NCBI GenBank assembly: GCA_023430145.1
Contig: JAEZCD010000154.1
Location: 1-20,320 of the forward strand
Reading direction: 5' to 3'
DNA: 20,320 bases
DNA from: Pseudomonadota bacterium
GTDB lineage: Bacteria; Pseudomonadota; Alphaproteobacteria; Rhizobiales; Methylopilaceae
In this document: positions 6,433 through 13,394 of the stretch, one piece after another
Position numbering within the stretch: the first letter of the stretch is position 1
Layout of the letters: each line of letters opens with the position of its first letter
The notes under the pieces: model-generated
The model's database searches: none
Told to the model about the DNA's origin: nothing
What the model saw: only the letters and a program-made list of their open reading frames with translations
Made by a program: the position numbers and the translations under genes

Positions 6433-6802
6433 GGATGTTGCCCCTGCTGGGTGGATTGTACCGCAGGAGAATGCAGCGATACCGGAAGTGTTCCGCTGTG
6501 GGAGGCGGTCGTGCACCGGGATAGGTATCATTGACGGCCGCAGAACGCACGCTTCCGTACCGAACACCGGCACTCTGCGCCGTTGGTCGACTGGAACGAT
6601 CCGTCCGTGACGTGCCCTCCCCCCACTATCACGATCGGGATTACTCATACCTCCCCAGAGAAAACCTTCCATTTCACGTGACCGAAGCAAATCTGCGTGA
6701 AGCAGCATCCACGCGCCTGCCGCGGCCGGCCATCCACGTTCCGTACGATTCTGGACATGGCATGGCGGCAAGCTTCGCCTTGCCTTAAGCGAACGACAGG
6801 CT
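6433..6802. other. Intergenic region between divergent PRC-barrel and response-regulator genes
   Basis: These 370 bases hold the divergent promoters of the two neighbours and no convincing gene. An EcfG-like site for the - strand gene is at 6470-6494. An 8-bp palindrome TCACGTGA lies at 6674-6681 in a locally A/T-richer stretch. A hairpin (GGCAAG 6767-6772 / CTTGCC 6779-6784) sits just before the response-regulator start. I see no clear + strand promoter. Confidence 0.5.
6470..6494 (-). promoter_or_regulatory. EcfG-like promoter upstream of the DUF4142/PRC gene
   Basis: On the - strand GGAAC (6494-6490) is followed after 16 bases by CATT (6473-6470), one mismatch from the EcfG consensus -10 CGTT and with the same spacing as the perfect site at 5028-5052. 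The predicted start of transcription would lie about 30 nt before the ATG, leaving room for the AGGGG ribosome binding site. The one mismatch keeps confidence moderate. Confidence 0.4.
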
Positions 6803-7195
6803 TTGCTTCAGGAAATCGGGGCGTTGGGCAAGAAGCACGTTCTGATCGCCGAGGACGATCCCCTCGTCGGGTGCACGATCGCCGAAATGCTCGAAGAAGA
6901 GGGCCATCGGGCGACGCATGCCCGATCGGCAGCGGAGGTTCGAGCGCTGCTCGACGGCGGCGGGTCCGGTATCGACGTCATGCTTCTCGACCTCGGACTG
7001 ATCCGCCAGGAAGGTGCCTCGCTTCTCGCCCTGGCGCGGGAACGAAGCATGTGCGTCGTGCTCATGTCCGGCGCTCCGCAGGAGGTCGTCGGGGGAGGGC
7101 GCGAAGGCCTCGTTTTCATCCCCAAGCCTTTTCGAATGCACGAGCTTCTCGCCGCGATCGAGCGCGGCGAGGTTCTCGTGCGCCAGAGGACGTAA
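6803..7195 (+). CDS. Stand-alone response regulator receiver protein (CheY-like)
   Basis: This is a single receiver domain of about 130 residues with no output domain, expected to take a phosphoryl group from a histidine kinase and act through protein contacts in the cytoplasm. The conserved residues are all visible: acidic pocket E17-D18-D19, phospho-acceptor D63 in VMLLDLGL, the hydroxyl residue S89 in VVLMSG, and K108 in FIPKPF. There is no ATG; the best starts are TTG at 6803 or TTG at 6824, both before the first beta strand KHVLIAEDD. The exact start is therefore uncertain. No kinase gene is in the window. It diverges from the DUF4142/PRC gene and converges on the DUF6894 gene. Confidence 0.82.
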   Translation: MLQEIGALGKKHVLIAEDDPLVGCTIAEMLEEEGHRATHARSAAEVRALLDGGGSGIDVMLLDLGLIRQEGASLLALARERSMCVVLMSGAPQEVVGGGREGLVFIPKPFRMHELLAAIERGEVLVRQRT

Positions 7196-7210
7196 CCCGC
7201 GCGAACCGCG

Positions 7211-7450
7211 TCACCGGTCGAGCCACCGCACCGAGAGCGTCGCCACCGCCTCGAGGATCGCCGGCCCGGCCTCCTGGCGAACCTCGACCGAGACCCACCG
7301 TTCGGACTGACCGGGCAGGCGGTAGAGCGCTATCTCCATCGCCACAGCCTCGGCTTCGCTCGACGCCGCCGCCGGGGAGGACAAGTCCTGCCCCTCCTCA
7401 TCGATCAAGACGCTCGAACCGACGCGTACATCGAAATGATACCGGGGCAT
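7211..7450 (-). CDS. DUF6894 family small protein
   Basis: This 79-residue protein opens with MPRYHFDVRVGSSVLIDEEGQDL, the pattern of the DUF6894 family (MPRYxFxxxxGxxxxDxEGxxL), which is abundant in Hyphomicrobiales. The middle holds the usual acidic/alanine-rich helix (SSEAEAVAMEIAL) and the end the expected beta strands. No function is established for the family. It has no signal peptide or membrane segment. A GAGGCG about 12 nt before the ATG may be the ribosome binding site. Its 3' end lies 15 nt from that of the response regulator, and it diverges from the second Crp-like gene. Confidence 0.8.
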   Translation of the reverse strand: MPRYHFDVRVGSSVLIDEEGQDLSSPAAASSEAEAVAMEIALYRLPGQSERWVSVEVRQEAGPAILEAVATLSVRWLDR

Positions 7451-7533
7451 GCGACCGAAAGCGCCTCATGGACGTTAGTGTTCCCGTCCGATTCCGGTCA
7501 GAGCGAGAAGTCTGCAGCGCGACAGGAGCGGTG

Positions 7534-8265
7534 ATGATCGACAGACGCGGCATCCGAAATCAGCTCCTTCGCCGGCTCGAGGACCGCGACTGGGAGGCGA
7601 TCGCAGAGCACCTCGAGACCTTCACGCTCGAGACCGGGAGGGCCTACGCCGTGCCCGGACAGCCGATCGAGCATGTCTTCTTCTTCGAGGAGGGGCTGTC
7701 CTCGGAGATCATCGTGAACCCTGACGGCCAGGAGATCGAGGGCGGCTGCTTCGGCCACGAGGGCATGTCGCCGCCGATGGCGATCCTCGGCATCGACCGC
7801 TCGCCGCACAAGAGCCTGCCGCAGGTCGGGGGAAGAACGCATCGCCTGCCGACGTCCGTGCTTTTCGTGCGGCTCGAGGCGAGCGCGGCGCTCCGCTCGC
7901 TGCTCCTGCGCTATCTCCACGTCGTGATGCTGCAGCTGTCGCAGACGACGATCGCCAATGGCCGCTACAGCGTCTACCAGCGCCTCGCGCGCTGGATCCT
8001 CATGTGCCAGGACCGGCTCGGCGACCGCATCGCTCTGTCGCACGAGTATCTCGGCATCATGCTGGGCGTGCGGCGAGCCGGTGTGACCGACGCGCTCCAC
8101 CTGCTCGAGGGGACCGGCGCCATCCGCTCGGCCCGCATGCTGATCCAGGTGCGCGATCGGCAGAAGCTCCTCGCCGCCGCGGCCGGCTCTTACGGCATCG
8201 CGGAGGCCGAATATCGCCGGCTCATCGGCCCCTTCGAAGAGGACGCCGGCGCGGCAGGACACTGA
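7534..8265 (+). CDS. Crp/Fnr-family transcriptional regulator (second copy)
   Basis: This 243-residue regulator has the Crp arrangement: a sensory beta-barrel (about residues 15-115, with GHEGMSPPMAILG), a long dimer helix, and a winged helix (about 145-208) whose recognition part LGVRRAGVTDALHLLEGTGAIRS closely parallels the first copy. Fnr-type cysteines are absent. The open frame extends to 6697, but AGGAG at 7524-7528 places the start at ATG 7534, or GTG 7531 in the same frame. The upstream part of the open frame is a shadow of the response-regulator and DUF6894 genes. It lies 114 nt before the DUF1349 gene on the same strand and might be co-transcribed with it. Ligand and targets are unknown. 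Confidence 0.87.
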   Translation: MIDRRGIRNQLLRRLEDRDWEAIAEHLETFTLETGRAYAVPGQPIEHVFFFEEGLSSEIIVNPDGQEIEGGCFGHEGMSPPMAILGIDRSPHKSLPQVGGRTHRLPTSVLFVRLEASAALRSLLLRYLHVVMLQLSQTTIANGRYSVYQRLARWILMCQDRLGDRIALSHEYLGIMLGVRRAGVTDALHLLEGTGAIRSARMLIQVRDRQKLLAAAAGSYGIAEAEYRRLIGPFEEDAGAAGH

Positions 8266-8379
8266 CTGGGCACACTGAGCCCTGCGACCCGAGAGTCTCA
8301 CCGCGGCCCCGAACCGGGCACCGGTGCTAATGTCGACCCAGGCGGTGGCACTCGCGTGCCGCCTTCGGGGGAGGCAGGA

Positions 8380-8964
8380 ATGGAGTGGCTCAACGAACCG
8401 CCGGCCTGGGCGGAGGCGGATGGAGAGCTCACGGTCGTCACCGGTGAGCGGACCGATTTCTGGCGGAAGACGCACTACGGCTTCGTCCGCGACGACGGGC
8501 ATCTGCGCTACCGGGCCGTGACGGGGGACTTCACGGCGAGCGTCCTCTTCGCGGGCGACTACGAGCAGCTCTACGACCAGGCGGGGCTCATGCTCCGCGT
8601 CGACGACAAGAACTGGGTGAAGACAGGGATCGAGCTCGTCGACGGGCGGCAGATGCTGAGCGCCGTCGTCACCTGCGACTTCTCGGACTGGTCGGCCGCG
8701 CCGGCGCCGCCGGGGACGGACTGGCTCGAGCTGAGGATGACGCGGCACGGCGGGACGGTGCGCGTCGAGTGGGCGCTTCCCGCCGAGCGGCCGCGCTACA
8801 CGCTGCTGCGCCTCGCACGCCTGCCGATGCCCGACGCGGTCAAGGTCGGCCCCATGTGCTGCTCGCCCGAGCGCGCCGGCTTCCGGGCGCGGTTCCGCGC
8901 GTTCCGGGTCGGTCCGCCGATCTCCGCCGATCTGCACGCCGAGGCGGTGGGCCCGCCTTCCTGA
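8380..8964 (+). CDS. DUF1349 domain protein (concanavalin-like fold)
   Basis: The 194-residue protein matches the DUF1349 family, whose yeast relative was described as a regulator of enolase expression and which has a concanavalin A-like beta-sandwich. Diagnostic stretches are the WLNEPPAW opening, TDFWRKTHYGF, the central YDQAGLMLRVDDKNWVKTGIE, and VGPMCCSPERAGF near the end. It has no signal peptide or membrane segment and should be cytoplasmic. ATG 8380 is preferred over the upstream in-frame ATG 8356 because GGGGGAGG stands just before it. No biochemical role is firmly known for bacterial members. It converges with the tannase-family gene across a strong hairpin. Confidence 0.85.
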   Translation: MEWLNEPPAWAEADGELTVVTGERTDFWRKTHYGFVRDDGHLRYRAVTGDFTASVLFAGDYEQLYDQAGLMLRVDDKNWVKTGIELVDGRQMLSAVVTCDFSDWSAAPAPPGTDWLELRMTRHGGTVRVEWALPAERPRYTLLRLARLPMPDAVKVGPMCCSPERAGFRARFRAFRVGPPISADLHAEAVGPPS

Positions 8965-9030
8965 AACCATCCCCCCGGCACTGCTTCGGCCCCGCTTCGG
9001 CAGATTGCAGCGAGCGGACGCTTCCCGCGT

Positions 9031-9053
9031 GCGATCGGCGACCCGCCGATCGC
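9031..9053. terminator. Perfect 10-bp hairpin between convergent genes
   Basis: GCGATCGGCG (9031-9040) and CGCCGATCGC (9044-9053) form a perfect stem with a 3-nt loop. It sits centrally in the 127-nt gap between the convergent DUF1349 and tannase-family genes, as a bidirectional terminator would. No T-tract follows on either side, so the mechanism is uncertain. Confidence 0.5.
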
Positions 9054-9091
9054 GAACGCGCGAGCACCAACACCTTCCGCTGCCGCGAGGC

Positions 9092-10630
9092 TCAGCCTCC
9101 CGGGGCGGCGCAGGCGTAGTTCGCCGGGTCGGCCGTGTCGCCCGTACCCGAGTAACGCGCCACCTGGGGGAAGGGGCAGATGGCACGCGAGCGCACGACC
9201 TTGCCGCCGGACTGCGCGGTCGCCACGAGCTGCCCGGGCTTCTTGCCATCCTCCACCCAAGCGGTGATCGCGCCCATACGGTCGAAGGTGTCGGCGCCGT
9301 TGCCACCGCGGCAATGCAGGACGCCGGGAAGCATGTAGAGCACCATGCCGGCGTCGGTCGCCGGCGCCCCGGCCGTCTTGCGCACGTTCTCGTAGTAGAT
9401 GATGCTGCCTTCCGCCGGCACCTGCGGATCGGCCCAGCCGTGCCACAGGATCAGCTTGCCGCCGCGGTCGAAGAAGGGCTTGAGATCGTAGTTGTCGGAG
9501 GCGAGGAGGCCGCCATCCATCTGCGCCGCGCGCTCGACGTCGGCGGCGATGTTCTCGTAGCGAAACTCCCAGCCGGTGTCCTTGAGGTGGAAGTTGCGCA
9601 CGCGCGCCAGCGAGTTCGGCAGCGGCTTCGGGCTCGCCATGGTCGCCCATTGCAGCTCGCTGCCCGGACGCAGATGCGGCTCGAGCAGCACCTTGCCGGT
9701 CGCCGGATCCTTGAAGGGCGAGGTCAGCACCTTGGCCGACTCCACCTGCTCGGCGGTGAGGCAGGTGGCGTCGTCCGCCCCCTTGCACAGCAGCGAGGCG
9801 TAGTCGAAGCGGCATTCGCGCGGGTTCTCCAGAACGCCGTCGGCGACGCCGTCGAGCTTGTCGCAGGCCTGCATAACGGCACGATGCACCATTTCGTACT
9901 TGGCCGGCGGGATGTAGTGCGCCGGCGTGCGGTTCACCGTCAGGTTGATGCCGATGCGCGCCGCATCGAGCCGCGCCTGGTTCCAGGACGGCGCGCCGGC
10001 GACGATGCCGTCGAAATCGCCGGGGAAGCGCTGCGCGCTGGTGATGCCGTGGCGGCCGCCGCCCGAGCAGGCGTTGTAGTAGGACTTGCTCGGCGGCTTG
10101 CCGAAATAGGCGGCGGTCACCGCCTTCGCCGCTTTCGCCATCTCGTTCGTCGAGCGATAGGCGAAGTCGAGAAGCTTGTCCGGCTGGCCCGGCATGAAGT
10201 CGGCCGTGCCGCCGACATGGCCGGTATCGGTGCCCGTCGTCGCGTAGCCAGCGGAGAGAGCCTCGGCCATCAGCGCATAGGGGATGAAGCCGGCGAGGCC
10301 GCCGTCGCCGACCGCCTGCAGCCGGCTGTTCCAGCCCGCCGTCGGCAGCCAGACCTCGATGCGGATGTCGGACCCGGGGCCGGGCTTTGCGGAGATCTGC
10401 ACGCGGCAGAAGGCGGGCAGCGCGGCGAGGGCCGACTGCACCTGCTTCTCGGTGCCCTTCGGGACATCGGTGACCGCGAGCGCCCCGGCGGCAACGCTCT
10501 CGACGCCGGTCACGCTGGCGCCCGGCAGTTCCAGGCCCTTCAGGCCCGCGCAATCCGCCGCCTGCGCGAGTCCGTGGCCCAGAACCGATGCCGCCGCGAT
10601 CAGCAACGTGGTAATGACCCCCTTCGGCAT
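9092..10630 (-). CDS. Secreted tannase/feruloyl esterase family hydrolase
   Basis: The product is a 512-residue exported serine esterase expected to split ester bonds of aromatic acids such as ferulate or gallate, or of related small esters, in the periplasm or outside the cell. A signal peptide covers residues 1-25 (cleavage near AQAAD). The family's Cys-Ser-Asp-His-Cys signature is complete: C188-S189 in YYNACSGGGRHG, D401 in GWADPQVP, and H439-C440 in GVLHCRGG, allowing the disulfide that ties nucleophile and histidine regions together. The DKLDGVADGVLENP stretch at 258-270 matches the calcium-binding loop of the family. AGGAG before the ATG supports the start. It is a single gene, downstream of but separated by 273 nt from the catabolic operon. 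It could feed aromatic acids to the cell; the exact substrate is not readable. Confidence 0.9.
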   Translation of the reverse strand: MPKGVITTLLIAAASVLGHGLAQAADCAGLKGLELPGASVTGVESVAAGALAVTDVPKGTEKQVQSALAALPAFCRVQISAKPGPGSDIRIEVWLPTAGWNSRLQAVGDGGLAGFIPYALMAEALSAGYATTGTDTGHVGGTADFMPGQPDKLLDFAYRSTNEMAKAAKAVTAAYFGKPPSKSYYNACSGGGRHGITSAQRFPGDFDGIVAGAPSWNQARLDAARIGINLTVNRTPAHYIPPAKYEMVHRAVMQACDKLDGVADGVLENPRECRFDYASLLCKGADDATCLTAEQVESAKVLTSPFKDPATGKVLLEPHLRPGSELQWATMASPKPLPNSLARVRNFHLKDTGWEFRYENIAADVERAAQMDGGLLASDNYDLKPFFDRGGKLILWHGWADPQVPAEGSIIYYENVRKTAGAPATDAGMVLYMLPGVLHCRGGNGADTFDRMGAITAWVEDGKKPGQLVATAQSGGKVVRSRAICPFPQVARYSGTGDTADPANYACAAPGG

Positions 10631-10823
10631 GACGTCTCCTGCCCCAAGATTTGTTGTTGTGACCGCTTGTTATAAACGCGCTTGCCCGCGCCGACTACAC
10701 GCATTTCTGCGCTCCCTCCTGCAATTAATTCCGCCCCCAAGGCCAAGCTTCTTGAAGGCAGCGTGGCCTTATCGTCGGTGTGTTCGGGTGATCTCCGCGC
10801 AGAGCCCCTGCCCTCGAGTGCCA

Positions 10824-10840
10824 CGCGGAGCGTCTCCGCG
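10824..10840. terminator. Hairpin downstream of the BKACE operon
   Basis: CGCGGAG (10824-10830) and CTCCGCG (10834-10840) pair perfectly around CGT, in the 273-nt gap after the BKACE stop and before the tannase-family gene. The second arm belongs to TCTCCGCGCAG, which occurs again near 10791-10801, so an alternative larger stem is possible. There is no T-tract. A role in ending the long operon is plausible from position. Confidence 0.4.
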
Positions 10841-10903
10841 CAGCCGGGGTGAAGGAGGGGCCGTCGATCCTACCGGCTGACGATCCCCATCCGGCGGCCC
10901 GCC

Positions 10904-11818
10904 TCATCCAGGCAGACCGAGCGTCTTGCGCGCTTCCTGCGGGGTAGCGACGGGAATGCCGAGCTCGCCGAGGATGCGCACCATCTTCTCGACCTGGGCG
11001 GCGTTGGACTTGAACGGCACGTGGCCGACGTCGAACAGATTGTCCTCCTGGCCGACGCGGACATGCGTGCCCATCATCGCCCCGTAGGTGGCTGCCTTGA
11101 TGTTGCCGGTGCCGGTGCCGTGCGTGAACAGCTCGAGGTCGTCGCCGAAGAGCCGCTCCGACGTCCGCTTCATGTACAGAAGGTGGTCGATCTCGGACGG
11201 GATGCCGCCGAGAATGCCGGTCAGGAACTGCAGGATGATCGGCCGCTTGATCCCGGGCTTGGCGTTCAGGTGGTAGTCGAGAATGTAGAGATGCCCGACA
11301 TCGTAGCACTCGAACTCCATCGCGATGTCCTCATCGACCAGGATGTCGATCATCCGGCGAATCGTCGCATAGCTGTTCTGGGTGACGATCTCGTAGCTCT
11401 TGGGGCCGAAGGCCTGCTTCTCCCAGTCACGCTCGAACTCGGTGACGCGCTGGTTCTTGGCCTTGTTGAAGAGACCGTAATTCATCGAGCCGACGATGAC
11501 GGTGGCGACGTCCGGCCGCAGCTCCAGCACGGCCTTCAGCCGCTCGTCGGCCGACGAGCCGAGCGAGGCCGACATGTTGACGATCGCGTCGGTCTCGGTC
11601 TGCAGCCGCGGGATGAAGCCGCGCCAGACCTCGACGTCGTTGGTCGGCCGACCGTCGTCCTCGCGCGCATGCGCATGGATGATCGCCGCGCCCGCCTCGA
11701 TCGCCTCGACCGACTGATCGCCGATCTCCTTCGGCGTCACCGGCAGATAGGGCGACATGGAGGGTGTGAGCGAGGCGCCGGTGACGGCGCAGGTGATGAT
11801 GCATTTCTTCTCGGTCAT
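10904..11818 (-). CDS. Beta-keto acid cleavage enzyme (BKACE, DUF849 family)
   Basis: BKACE enzymes are zinc-dependent TIM-barrel proteins that cleave a beta-keto acid with acetyl-CoA, giving acetoacetate and a new acyl-CoA; the founding member is Kce of lysine fermentation. This 304-residue product has the ITCAVTGA first strand, the zinc ligands H48 and H50 in HAHARE, and the third ligand glutamate E258 in GQEDN. SMNYG and FLTGILGG also match the family. Where Kce has GIGRWH, with the arginine considered catalytically important, this protein reads GTGTGN, so it belongs to a divergent subgroup. AAGGAAGA just before ATG 11818 supports the start; the open frame runs further to 11923. It is the last gene of the LacI-controlled operon, 29 nt after the MBL-fold gene. 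Family is secure, substrate unknown. Confidence 0.88.
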   Translation of the reverse strand: MTEKKCIITCAVTGASLTPSMSPYLPVTPKEIGDQSVEAIEAGAAIIHAHAREDDGRPTNDVEVWRGFIPRLQTETDAIVNMSASLGSSADERLKAVLELRPDVATVIVGSMNYGLFNKAKNQRVTEFERDWEKQAFGPKSYEIVTQNSYATIRRMIDILVDEDIAMEFECYDVGHLYILDYHLNAKPGIKRPIILQFLTGILGGIPSEIDHLLYMKRTSERLFGDDLELFTHGTGTGNIKAATYGAMMGTHVRVGQEDNLFDVGHVPFKSNAAQVEKMVRILGELGIPVATPQEARKTLGLPG

Positions 11819-11847
11819 CGTCGTCTTCCTTCGAGGGATGTCGTTTG

Positions 11848-12741
11848 TCAGCCGAAGCGGCGCTCGTCGGCCGGCTCGGGGATGAAGGCGAAGCCGTCGC
11901 CGCGGCGCTGCACGTAGCCGCAATGCGGCGTGCCGAAGTGGCAGGGCATGACGAGGGTGGGCGTATCGGCGACGCGCTCCAGGAAGTCGCGGCGCGTCCG
12001 CTTCGCCGCGTCCGCAAGCACGCAGAAGGCGGTGTTGAGCTGCGGCTCAGCGATCTGCATCGGCGTGTGAAAAATGTCGGCGCAGAAGACGCCGCGCCGA
12101 TCGCCGTCGCCGATCCAGAGGTTCAGCATGCCCGGCGTGTGGCCGGGCGCCCCGGTCACTTTCAGGAGCCCCGCGATCTCCGAGCCCGGCTCGATGAAGT
12201 CGACGAGGCCGTGCTCGACGATCGGCTCGATGCTGTCGGCGACCGAGGCGTTGGCGACCGGATCCTTCTCATAGAGGCCGCGGAAGTAATCGAGGTCGGT
12301 CTCCGGCATGAAGTAGCGCGCGTTCGGGAACGCCGGCGCCCAGTCCTCGCCAGACCGCACCGTGTTCCAGCCGACATGGTCGGTGTGTAGATGCGTCATC
12401 ACCACGTGCGTGACGGCTTCGAACGGCACGCCTGCGGCGGCCATCCACTCCGGCACCAGCGTGTTCAGCATGTCCATGCGCTTGGTGCTGCGCGGCTTGT
12501 GATTGCCGACGCCGGTGTCGACGACGATCACCTTGTCGCCGGCGCGGACGATCCAGATCTGGATCGCCACCACGAGCCGGCCGACGGTGTCGAACCAGTG
12601 CGCGGGCGCGAGCCAGGACCGATGCCGCTCGACGATCTCCGGCGTCACCTCCGGATAGACGAAGAAGGGGTCGTGCGTCGGGCCGCAATATTCGACGAGA
12701 TTGGTGACGAGCGCGTCGCCTATCTGGCGGGTATGGATCAT
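11848..12741 (-). CDS. Metallo-beta-lactamase-fold hydrolase, lactonase-like
   Basis: The 297-residue enzyme carries the dinuclear-metal motif HLHTDH (H117, H119, D121, H122), further ligands H201 in APGHTPG, D222 in ADIFH and H268 in PCHFG. This set is typical of MBL-fold hydrolases including N-acyl-homoserine lactonases and other lactone or ester hydrolases. No signal peptide is present, so it should act in the cytoplasm on something brought in by the neighbouring transporter. ATG 12741 lies 15 nt after the GST stop; the open frame runs on far upstream but belongs to the GST and hydrolase genes in other frames. The ribosome binding site is weak (CGGAGC), consistent with coupling to the gene ahead. 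A lactone-opening step is the natural guess, not a demonstrated function. Confidence 0.85.
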   Translation of the reverse strand: MIHTRQIGDALVTNLVEYCGPTHDPFFVYPEVTPEIVERHRSWLAPAHWFDTVGRLVVAIQIWIVRAGDKVIVVDTGVGNHKPRSTKRMDMLNTLVPEWMAAAGVPFEAVTHVVMTHLHTDHVGWNTVRSGEDWAPAFPNARYFMPETDLDYFRGLYEKDPVANASVADSIEPIVEHGLVDFIEPGSEIAGLLKVTGAPGHTPGMLNLWIGDGDRRGVFCADIFHTPMQIAEPQLNTAFCVLADAAKRTRRDFLERVADTPTLVMPCHFGTPHCGYVQRRGDGFAFIPEPADERRFG

Positions 12742-12755
12742 GCGCGTTGCTCCGG

Positions 12756-13394
12756 TCAGCGGACCTTGCCGGCGAGCGTCGGCGCCGCGTCTACGAAAGG
12801 GTTCTGCCGCAGCGCCGGACGCTCGGAGAGGTCGGCGTACCAATCCGCGAGGTTGCGGCGGCCGGCGCGCCAGTCGAGGTCGCCGAAGCGGAAGTCGAGA
12901 TAGCCGAGCGCCACGCCGATAGTGAGCGTGCCGACCGTGCAGCCCTGCGCGTCGAGGCGCTCGCGTGTCGCGTTCAGATGATCGAGCGTCGCGCCGATCT
13001 TCGCGGCCGTCGCCGTCATCACCTCGGGCCAGATGCGCTCCGGCTGCTTGGCACGCTCGACGAGCCGCATGATGCAGAGGTCGAGCAGGCCGTCGCCGAG
13101 CGCGTGCGTCCTCAGCACCTCGAGACGCGCCGGCATCGCCTGCGGCATGAGGTCGGTGCGGCCCGCCTTCCCGGCGAGGTAGTCGCAGATGACGAGCGAG
13201 TCGAAGATGACCTGGTCGCCGTCGATCAGCGTCGGGATCTTGCCGAGCGGATTGAGCGCCATCACCTCCGGCGCGGCCTCGGCGAGATGGACGGCGCAGA
13301 CCTCGAGCGTGATCCGGTCGAGCAGGCCGGTTTCGGCCGCCACGACGCGGACCTTGCGCACATAGGGCGAGCGCAGGCTTCCCAAGAGCCTCAT
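12756..13394 (-). CDS. Glutathione S-transferase family protein
   Basis: This 212-residue protein has the GST layout: a thioredoxin-like domain at about residues 1-78, with the likely catalytic S9 in LRSPYVRK, the cis-proline P54 in GKIPTLI, and the glutathione-binding D65-S66 in VIFDSLVICDYL, followed by an all-helical domain. It is cytoplasmic. In a catabolic operon such a protein often performs a glutathione-dependent isomerisation, ring opening or ether/halide cleavage, rather than detoxification. Which of these applies cannot be told. Its ATG overlaps the stop of the alpha/beta hydrolase by 4 nt (ATGA), so the two are translationally coupled. Confidence 0.88.
   Translation of the reverse strand: MRLLGSLRSPYVRKVRVVAAETGLLDRITLEVCAVHLAEAAPEVMALNPLGKIPTLIDGDQVIFDSLVICDYLAGKAGRTDLMPQAMPARLEVLRTHALGDGLLDLCIMRLVERAKQPERIWPEVMTATAAKIGATLDHLNATRERLDAQGCTVGTLTIGVALGYLDFRFGDLDWRAGRRNLADWYADLSERPALRQNPFVDAAPTLAGKVR

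Noticed and set aside
6674..6681. TCACGTGA palindrome upstream of the response regulator
   Set aside because: An 8-bp palindrome is expected by chance in a window this long, and no matching copy or known regulator supports it.
7451..7485. GGAAC upstream of the DUF6894 gene as a third EcfG promoter
   Set aside because: No CGTT-like -10 is found at a spacing of 16 or 17, only CTTT at 18, and the site is too close to the ATG.
6697..7533. Long N-terminal extension of the second Crp-like frame
   Set aside because: The extension overlaps the response-regulator and DUF6894 genes and is Arg/Pro-rich. A good ribosome binding site lies before ATG 7534.
7498..9306. 602-codon open frame on the - strand
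   Set aside because: It is antisense to the second Crp-like gene and the DUF1349 gene, both of which have clear families and ribosome binding sites. Its translation shows no domain.
9005..10675. 556-codon open frame on the + strand
   Set aside because: Antisense to the tannase-family gene, whose signal peptide and catalytic residues are all present on the - strand.
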